The notes under the pieces: model-generated | What the model saw: only the letters and a program-made list of their open reading frames with translations | What the model was told of the DNA's origin: nothing | Databases searched by the model: none | Assembly (NCBI GenBank): GCA_021234155.1 | Contig: JAJEKV010000047.1 | Coordinates: 10,786,701-10,850,700 of the forward strand | DNA length: 64,000 nt | Direction of reading: 5' to 3' | DNA from: Isoetes taiwanensis | Lineage: Eukaryota; Streptophyta; Lycopodiopsida; Isoetales; Isoetaceae | Shown here: piece after piece, positions 57,351 through 64,000 of the stretch | Numbering within the stretch: the first letter of the stretch is position 1 | Layout of the letters: every line of letters starts with the position of its first letter | Made by a program: the position numbers and the translations under genes

Positions 57351-57848
57351 CACCCCAGAGGGTGTCAAAAGCAAAAAAATATGTCAAAGAGACATTTTTC
57401 GTAGAGAAAATGTGTCAAAAGAGAATATATAGTTTGATAAAATGCGTCAAAAGAGACTTTAAAAAATTTTAAATGTGTCATTTGACACACTAAAGAATAT
57501 TAAGTGTGTAAAAAAAAATTAGAGCCCCAAATACACAAGAGTTGTCTGTACAAGGCTTAATGTATGTGTATACTTAATAATGCAAGAAGAATTAATATTC
57601 AATAGAACTTTTCATTTTCCTTATATTTATATAAACTTATCTTTCATAGCAAAATTCATATTGTAATCTTTTCGTTGTAGAATTTCAAATTATTTTCTTC
57701 ATTTGATAAACATAAAAAAAAGTGTGTCAATGGTGTTCACAACGCGTCAAATGAGACACAAAAAATTTGGAAGTGTGTCAATTGACACATTCAATTTTAA
57801 AAAGCGTGTCATAAGAAATACAATAAATAAGTTGAATTTCCCACACTG
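57335..57848. mobile_element. hAT-type MITE in LINE E reverse transcriptase
   Basis: 514 bp with inverted termini CAGTGTGGGAATTTGAC and GTTGAATTTCCCACACTG (11 perfect end bases). It is flanked by a perfect 8-bp duplication GGCACACC (57327-57334 and 57849-57856). The interior has repeated GTGTCAAA/TTTGACAC words. No coding sequence. A different family from the TTTAGCC elements. Confidence 0.95.
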
Positions 57849-57856
57849 GGCACACC

Positions 57857-59091
57857 TCTGAATGAGTACGTCCTTATGCTTTTACTTTATGCTGATGATG
57901 TAGTATTGTTGTCTCGAAGCATAGCAGGGATGCAAAAACATTTAGATGTGCTTGCAAACTTTTGCGATGCTAAAGATATGCAGGTAAATTTGGGTAAGAC
58001 CAAGGCTGTGGTGTTTGGGGCTAATAAGACATGTCATGTTCAACTATGTTATAAAGGGTTGAGAATTATAAATACTTAGGTTTGACTGTGGATAAGAGCC
58101 CTAACTGGAATCAAGCAGTCGAACACAGAGTAAATGTGGGCGGTGCTATATGCCATGCAAAGAAAATGCGTAAGTTCTGATATCTGGAACTTCGAAATGA
58201 AGCGCATGCTCTATAAGGTATTTGTACAGACTATTGTGCTATATGGATGCGAAGTCTGGGGGCCAGGACTCGCTAATGACAGATGGAAAAAAGTGGAAAA
58301 GATACAAAAGAAATTTTTCCATACCGAGCTGGGCACTAAGATGCAAACACCCTATGACATGATGTTGGTGGAGTGTGGAATGATGCCACTTGAGGCTGAA
58401 GCGTTATGCAGACTTTTACGTTATATTTGCAAGGTTTTGTATGATATGCCAATCAACAGTTTGCCAAGATTTGCGCTAGAAGAAACTAGGCATAAAGGAT
58501 GGTATGCCGATGTTAGCAGGTGGCTCTTGAAATGGGGAATGAGTCTGCAGGAATTAGACATGCATAAGGAGGATATCAACAGTTGGGTTCAGGCGAATGT
58601 TATATCTAAGTCATGGAATGTGCCAGCTGTAAAGAAAGAGTATTATAAGGCTCAGATGAACCCAGACCTTCAGGAAGCACAATACCTCAGGCAACCCATA
58701 TCAGTAAAATATCGGCAAGCGATCGCAAGAATAAGGTTAAGCTCACACAGACTCGGTGTGGAGGTTGAAAAATGAGCAGACATTGCGCATGAGCTAAGGC
58801 TTTGTAAAATCTGTGATGAGGGAGTGGTGGAGGATGAAGCACATGTTCTGCTGTAATGCCGCGCCTACTCTGACATAAGAGCGAGGTATGGAGTTAGTGC
58901 CACTTCACTTCATGATTTTTTTTCCGCATCTAGGTTCGAGTATGGGAGGGTGTATTGTGGACATACTCAAACATAGAGAGGAAAGATTGAAACAACAAAA
59001 GGCAGAGGAGATAGAGATGGAGGAGCCCAGTGTGTTATTTTCAGAGGATGCACTGGATGATATATTCTATAACTTTGAATGTAATATGTAA
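57857..59091 (+). pseudogene. LINE E ORF2, RT catalytic part to C terminus
   Basis: Resumes NEYVLMLLLYADDVVLLSRS (YADD). A deletion near 58055 breaks YKGL...VENYKYLGL. The 213-codon frame 58134-58775 then covers WNFEMKRMLYKVFVQTIVLY, GTKMQTPYDMMLVECGMMPL and ARIRLSSHRLGVEVEK, with a stop at 58773 where relatives read GRW. Then come CKICDEGVVEDEAHVLL (C-x2-C...H finger) and a final acidic segment ending FSEDALDDIFYNFECNM at 59091. Confidence 0.85.
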
Positions 59092-59092
59092 A

Positions 59093-59122
59093 CGTCTCAT
59101 AGACCTGGCGGTCTCGAAGACG
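59093..59122 (+). other. LINE E 3' stem-loop
   Basis: CGTCT...AGACG outer stem and AGACC-TGGC-GGTCT inner stem. LINE C has the same inner stem. LINEs A and B have AGGCC/GGCCT instead, so both sides of the stem changed together. Confidence 0.65.
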
Positions 59123-59144
59123 CAATAATAAATTTCATTTCATT

Positions 59145-59206
59145 CTCTCTCTTTCTCTCTCTCTCTCTCTGGACGTTAAAATACTATCTATCTATCTATC
59201 TCTCTT
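59145..59206. repeat. (TC)n and (TATC)n tract between LINE E and SINE
   Basis: TC run, then GGACGTTAAAATACTATCTA (a bare SINE 3' end), then (TATC)n and TC. Confidence 0.9.
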
Positions 59207-59416
59207 TCTGGGCGTTTAGTCTAGTGGTAACACACTAGTTCCTTAGCAATGTGGTCTCGAGTTCGAGACCGCCATGAAATCTTTTCTGCATCTGTTGGGG
59301 TCAAATCCTAACAGATTTAATGTAAGGTGGTTGGGGCGGGGCCCAACCGAGCAATGTAGTGTGGTGTGTGGTCACATGTCCAATTGGATCTCTGCCTAGT
59401 GGCGTGACGTTGACTA
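59207..59416 (+). mobile_element. tRNA-derived SINE (family S1), most complete copy
   Basis: The head GGGCGTTTAGTCTAGTGGTA contains a box A-like element. About 50 bp on, GGTCTCGAGTTCGAGACC is a clear box B. The acceptor-stem ends do not pair, so it is not a tRNA gene. The body (GGTGGTTGGGGCGGGGCCCA, GCAATGTAGTGTGGTGTGTG) is shared with 46554 and 30163. The 3' end is GTGGCGTGACGTTGACTATC and a TATC/TC tail. Confidence 0.8.

Positions 59417-59471
<55 letters not shown>
59417..59471. repeat. (TC)n tract, tail of SINE, right end of the train
   Basis: About 50 bp of TC after TATC. Confidence 0.96.
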
Positions 59472-59476
<5 letters not shown>

Positions 59477-59829
59477 CGGCCATATGCTTGAATTTTTTTT
59501 TTGTCTCTTGTCATATACGGTGAAATACAAATATTATATAGTATAGCTCAAGAGAAGATCAGAGACGAGCTTCTCTCGAGGCCTAATTTTTTCCTATGGA
59601 ATTTTAAGGGGCAATTTCTTTATGCAATTATACTCTACGTAGTCAGGAATATTAAATCACATTAGATTTAAATTCCATAGTAGATCCCCATAGCACCCCA
59701 AAATTGAAAGTTCCAATCATTGATTGACCACTTCCACTGCAATGAAGAATTTTAAACTTGAATAGAAGAACATAGTGTCCTAACCAATAAAGAAGCACAA
59801 AAAAACTGAAAACAACAGTATAACACGAA

Positions 59830-60111
59830 AGTGAGAAGAGTACCTTTGAAAATGAATTTAATTTGCCTGTTCGATGTAGCAAGTTTAGCAATCTCCAGTG
59901 GAGTGTCCTTTGTCATCTGGCATATACTTTCTTTCATTTTAGCCATTGATTGAGCAATGTTCAAAGTATTAGCTGATCTCGTTGACTCTAACTCCCTGAT
60001 CAGTTCATGTTTCTTAACAGATTCTTCTCGTGTCATATCAAATTTGCGTTGGTCATGGTTACTATCTCTCTTCCATGTGGTCTTGACTAGCCAGCAAGTG
60101 CTTCTCGCCAT
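59830..60111 (-). CDS. Possible unidentified exon, coiled-coil rich
   Basis: Minus-strand frame with REESVKKHELIRELESTRSA and MAKMKESICQMTKDTPLEIA, charged and helical. It ends at a consensus-like donor (AAAG|GTACTC, about 59841). No family is recognised. The right end overlaps the start of the LINE fragment at 60105. Confidence 0.3.
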
Positions 60112-60482
60112 TTATCCTTCCACTTGGAACACCTTGCAGCAACAGGCTTTCCACTTAGCTTCAGGCTGGTTGTTGTGGTCTATTTGGAAAAGAAGGCGAA
60201 TGTATATCTTCAAGGGCTTATCAATTACTGTCAACCAACTTCTTCACGAGGCGCAAGATAGATTGGTGAAGGCATACTTATGTTCTCAGCTTGCTCCTGA
60301 GAAAAAACGTTTGATTTTTGAAGAATATTTAGGTGTCTTATCTTATGCATAGACAAGTGGCTGCACTCAGTGGATTATCTTTGTCTGCTGAGATTTTATT
60401 TCTGTCTCTGCATCTATGTGTGTACTTCTTCTGGAATTTTGAATAAGAGTTTGTTGTCCTTCAAAAAAAAAAATAAAAAAAA
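60105..60482 (+). mobile_element. L1-type LINE 3' end with poly(A) tail
   Basis: QQQAFHLASGWLLWSIWKRR, then MYIFKGLSITVNQLLHEAQD and a stop at 60352, is the tryptophan-rich C terminus of zf-RVT LINEs, as at 8030 and 9950. It is followed by ~110 bp of 3' UTR and an A-rich tail (60462-60482). It is 5'-truncated. The poly(A) end contrasts with the TC tails of the neighbouring train. Confidence 0.7.
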
Positions 60483-60764
60483 TTGCAATCTGACATAGAA
60501 TCGAATTAAATACTTTCAGTGCATCCAGTGTTTAACCATGCGGCTCACACCAAATCCAGGCAACATGCACGACCTCCATATTTTTGCATTTCGAAACCAT
60601 ACTCTTTAGATGCCTGATTTTTGGGAAACGGAAAGTTTTACCGGCGAGAAAATCTCCCACAACTGTAGGAAATTAACCTGGGAAAAAAAACCTCAGGAAA
60701 TTAACCTGAGAAAAAAATCCAAAAAGTTTCTAGAACCCCAGAAAAACCAAATTTAAACAATATG

Positions 60765-62547
60765 ATACAATTGAATACAAAGTTGCCATTATACAAAGAT
60801 GCATTTTAATTTCAAATGCCAAGTGATTGTACATAAAATAAATTTAAAAAAGTTATGTTCCAATGTTGCCAATATAGAGTTGAGGTTAGTTTTTAGTCTC
60901 AATGTACACATGTTTCAACTCTTGTATGCTGAAAATAAAACATCTGCAAAGTTTAAGAATTGAATTGAAATCTCCCTAAAGGTTTTTGAGGGTTTACAGT
61001 TGCGGAACTAAGTATCTTGAAGCGAGGTTGGTTTGGTTGTCTTGACCTTTTAACTTTGGTAAAGAACTAATTCCTATTGGTGATGTGGTAGTCTATAGTT
61101 AGGGAACAAAGTACCTTGGTGCAACTGGATTTTCTGAACATGGACTAATAAGTTATTTGTTGGCTGGCCTCAGTTCACAATTTTATCATCATATATTGTT
61201 ACTTGTAAGGATAAAATATTGAAGCAGACGCTGGGAATGAAGGAATCCAGAAACCTTTTCAAAAACCGTTACAGCAGATGGCAAGACCATTAGATTAGAT
61301 ACAAGCACTAGAAACAAGTGATAGAGTTTAATAATGAAGCAATATTAGGAAACCCAGAGACTGTTGGCTCATGCAGTAGTTGACTTCACATGATCTCAAC
61401 TTTACAATAGGGACCATTTTACACTGCACCAACTCAACGAAGGTCATTTCTTTTGATGGGGCATTACATTAGAGTGTTGGCATGCCATGTAATTAACAAA
61501 CTCCTTAGAGTTGACTTTGACTATGGAAGGTTTTCTTTAACTTATGTGTTGACTTTTACTTTCAAGTATTGGCTTTATCCATTTGGTATTGCCACTGGGT
61601 TCGAGAGCCTCAAGATAATTTCAGAGTCTTAAAGGATTTATGAGGATATTTAAGCGACCTTTTAAAATCTAAGAGCATTTTTACAATCTTGGAGAATCTC
61701 AAAGATTTTGAAGGAACCTTTGAAAAATCTTGAGAGGATCTCTTGGATGTCTAAGGGAATCTTGAGGGTCTCTACAGGAATCTCCTTGAGGGAATCTTAG
61801 AGTCTAGAGGAGTTTATGCAGAGCCAATTTTGGCATTGACTTCTAAAGTTTGACTTCAAGTTTTCAGGTAGCTCTTGCCACTTGAAGTTGACTTTGACTT
61901 CTATGAGTTGACATCTAAATGGCAAGAGAATTTTTGTATTGACTTTCTCTCTTGATGTTGACTTTGACTTCTTGAGGTTGACCTTGACTTCAAGGTTGAG
62001 TTTTGATTTTTAAAGGGAATTTAGAGGGAAAATCTTTCTCACATGGTGTTTCTCACTTTTTATAGAAAGAAATGTTAACAACCGTCATAGAGGTTTGATT
62101 TTTTTAATGCTCGTTCATGCAAGGTATAAATTTTATTTGTGTGTGATTATATGCGCTTTACATAGGCATATCCCATATCCACACATGTATACTTATGTTA
62201 TGATGGGGTCTTCCAAAGCTCTAGAATGGTAGACCTAAAAGTGATAAGAAGTGGTAGAACCTAAGAGACTTGAAAGAAAAATTTGACATTTTCTTATGTT
62301 TTCTTAGGTCTTATTGGCGCAGATTCGAAACATATGCATTTTCTCTACGTCCACTATGGTTGTAGGTGAACATGAAATGCAATGCAAATACATCTAACAA
62401 GCATTTGCACATAATCTTCTCCATTAGTCTCATTGAAATGGGCTTTACTAGTTCTTAGAAAATGCTCTTCTTTGAGTTGTCTAACTTGCAAATTTGCATA
62501 ACCATGTCCTCCTTTTGTTGAACATAAATTAATCTAATCTAATCTAA
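60765..62547 (+). repeat. 1.8-kb dispersed repeat, copy 2
   Basis: Direct copy of 22520-24302 with about 90% identity by eye. It includes the TTGACTTTGACTTC-rich zone (61500-62000) and the (AATCT)n end, and lacks the SINE insert of copy 1. A Helitron terminus abuts its end at 62548. Confidence 0.8.
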
Positions 62548-64000
62548 CTAGTTATGGTGCCCGGCGTTGCCGGGCTTTAGTAGTGATTTGGAAGGGTGCC
62601 TTTGTTTGTTTGGTAATTTTATGGAGATGGTTTTATGGTTAGGTGCCATTGGTGTAATGTGAAAGAAACAAATATTTTCAAAAGTAGAAGTATTTTCACG
62701 TTGGGGATTGACAGTCTTGGCAACGATGTTTATTAGTTGAGAATAGTAGAAGCAATGTAGAAGAATGTGAATGGAACATTTGATACAATTACATGTGTCT
62801 TGTAAAGATAAATTGAACTGTGAAGATAATTTGACAGAGCTCCATGGAACAATCAATATATTCCTTGGCAGTCAAGAAGTTTTTTCAATATGCTGAATTT
62901 GGATGTACATGTTCTTGTTATGGTTAGAAAGATGCTTATAAAATAGCATGACATGTCCATAGCTCATCGTATGCTTCTAGTGCAGGAGATTTGTGTACAG
63001 TTTGGAAAAGACATGTTGATCTCAAATTGACTGAGCTACTTAAAATCCAACAATATGTTACAATCCCTAAGAGAAATATTGAATGCGATGTCGGGCTTTA
63101 CAATTTTTATTGTAGATAGCTTTTAAGTTGAAGACACGTACAATAGCTTGCTAAATTAAAAAGTGGATTGGGTTTAGTTCTTGGATATTTACTTCATCTA
63201 GCTAGATTTTTCTATCGCACACTTGACTGACTACACAATCTTCTCTCTGTTAATATTTAGTTGCATAACATGGTCGGAAGCTTAGGATTCAGGTCGTTAG
63301 GACTTTGTTCAATAATGTTTGAACTACCAAATAAGCTTTGTTTTACTCTAAGAGTCTAAGGTACCAACAAAACTAAAGTACATGCATATGCCATTGTGAA
63401 ATTGGAAGATTTAATACATGGTTATAGTTATAGTGGTTTGTGGAAGCATATATCATGCATCTACAATAGAACCTGTCATTGAATAAAGTATAACTAAGAA
63501 AACTTGCCAAAAGAAGGGTACAGCGTTGGCTTGGCCAACACAAAAAGACACGCCATTTTTAATGGGCTACAAAATGGATAAGCACCAGGCCATTTGATTA
63601 GACCATATACATGATTATAGTTGTAGTGGTTTGTGGAAGCATATATCATCCTTCTACATTATTGAATTAAGATAGCTAAGAAAACTTGCTAGAGAAGGGT
63701 ACCACATTGACAATGGGACAATGTGAAAGGAAATCTTAAGCGAATGAAACTAAGAACCTACAACAGAATAGAAAAGGTACTTGCAAGACTATGTGAATTT
63801 TGCATCCTATCTAGGTGGGATGTAAGCCCCTTGGCCATCATATCTGCGTATAAGAAAGCAGCAACATATGTTACCCCTAAAAACTCCCATTGGTAATTCT
63901 GCAAAAGAAGCACCATAGAACATGAAGCAAAGATTGTGTAGTCTGCGCATAAATCCCTTTTTAAAATAAGAGAAACTTGACATCGCATCTTGACAGCTTT
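62548..64000 (-). mobile_element. Helitron 3' end (minus strand), element extends right
   Basis: Read on the minus strand, the terminus is a perfect hairpin GCCCGGC-AAC-GCCGGGC (62575-62559), 7 bases, then CTAG (62551-62548) followed by host T. This is the canonical plant Helitron 3' end inserted between A and T. Repeat copy 1 shows the unoccupied A-T context. The 5' TC end is not seen and may lie beyond the window. The interior contains a diverged ~100-bp direct duplication (about 63416-63530 and 63609-63712). No Rep/helicase is recognised, so it is probably non-autonomous. Confidence 0.75.
63781..63898 (-). pseudogene. Possible captured exon within the Helitron
   Basis: A minus-strand open segment between acceptor TTTTGCAG and donor GTACC reads NYQWEFLGVTYVAAFLYADM, then MAKGLTSHLDRMQNSHSLA. 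It looks protein-like and lies in Helitron sense orientation. The family is not recognised. Confidence 0.3.

Larger units (their letters stand above)
55644..59144 (+). mobile_element. LINE E, 5'-truncated, TC-tailed, interrupted by hAT MITE
   Basis: Starts inside the endonuclease and runs to the 3' stem-loop (59093-59122), TTTCATTTCATT and (TC)n. It is younger-looking than C and D, with long open frames. The RT is split by a 514-bp hAT MITE (57335-57848). Confidence 0.9.

Noticed and set aside
59207-59280. A functional tRNA gene
   Set aside because: Box A and B are present but the 5' and 3' ends do not pair as an acceptor stem, and the body continues as a SINE.

Overview
The window looks like repeat-rich nuclear DNA of a land plant. 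It has GT-AG introns, a plant-type six-exon dihydroflavonol/cinnamoyl-CoA-reductase-like gene, fragments of HslU, TauE/SafE and respiratory burst oxidase genes, and plant-type hAT, CACTA, Helitron, Ty3/gypsy, LINE and SINE elements. The species cannot be fixed from sequence alone. Wide gene spacing and heavy retroposon load would fit a large genome such as a fern, another seed-free plant or a gymnosperm (inference, low confidence). All calls rest on reading translations and boundaries by eye, with no database search.

Layout. 1-3260: a decayed minus-strand Ty3/gypsy gag-protease region with a 604-bp hAT element inside. 3.9-10.1 kb: two decayed poly(A)-type LINE copies, one split by a 2.3-kb CACTA element with perfect 15-bp terminal inverted repeats (TIRs) and an ATT duplication, the other by a 449-bp hAT element. 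10.9-11.3 kb: three adjacent GC-cored fold-backs. 12.9-16.7 kb: gene relics, namely the 3' exons of HslU (-) and a frameshifted TauE/SafE transporter (+). 18.9-22.3 kb: a multi-exon gene for an acidic protein with a C-terminal RRM (+). 22.5-24.3 kb and 60.8-62.5 kb: two copies of a 1.8-kb dispersed repeat. 26.2-29.0 kb: the one clearly intact host gene, a 327-residue DFR/CCR-like reductase (+). 29-35.7 kb: SINE remnants, short duplications and a minus-strand LINE ORF1.

35.9-39.8 kb: a plus-strand LINE interrupted by a minus-strand LINE. 40.0-45.1 kb: a tandem array of a ~344-bp tRNA-derived SINE-like unit that flips orientation at 41232/41233. A 2.33-kb hAT element with a perfect 8-bp duplication interrupts it and carries pieces of at least two host genes (an NADPH oxidase and an alpha-crystallin-like domain). 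45.3-59.5 kb: the most unusual part, five LINEs and two SINE copies all on the plus strand, head to tail, each bounded on both sides by a (TC)n tract. One LINE is nearly full length, with ORF1 and ORF2 in one frame separated by a single TAG. The LINE 3' ends share a two-tier stem-loop with compensatory base changes. From 62548: a Helitron 3' terminus on the minus strand, the element extending right.

Most of the window is therefore a record of nested transposition. The two host genes likely to function are the RRM gene and the reductase. The proposed undescribed system is the (TC)n-bounded LINE/SINE train: retroposons that appear to insert into (TC)n tracts, including the tails of earlier insertions, and so build same-orientation arrays.
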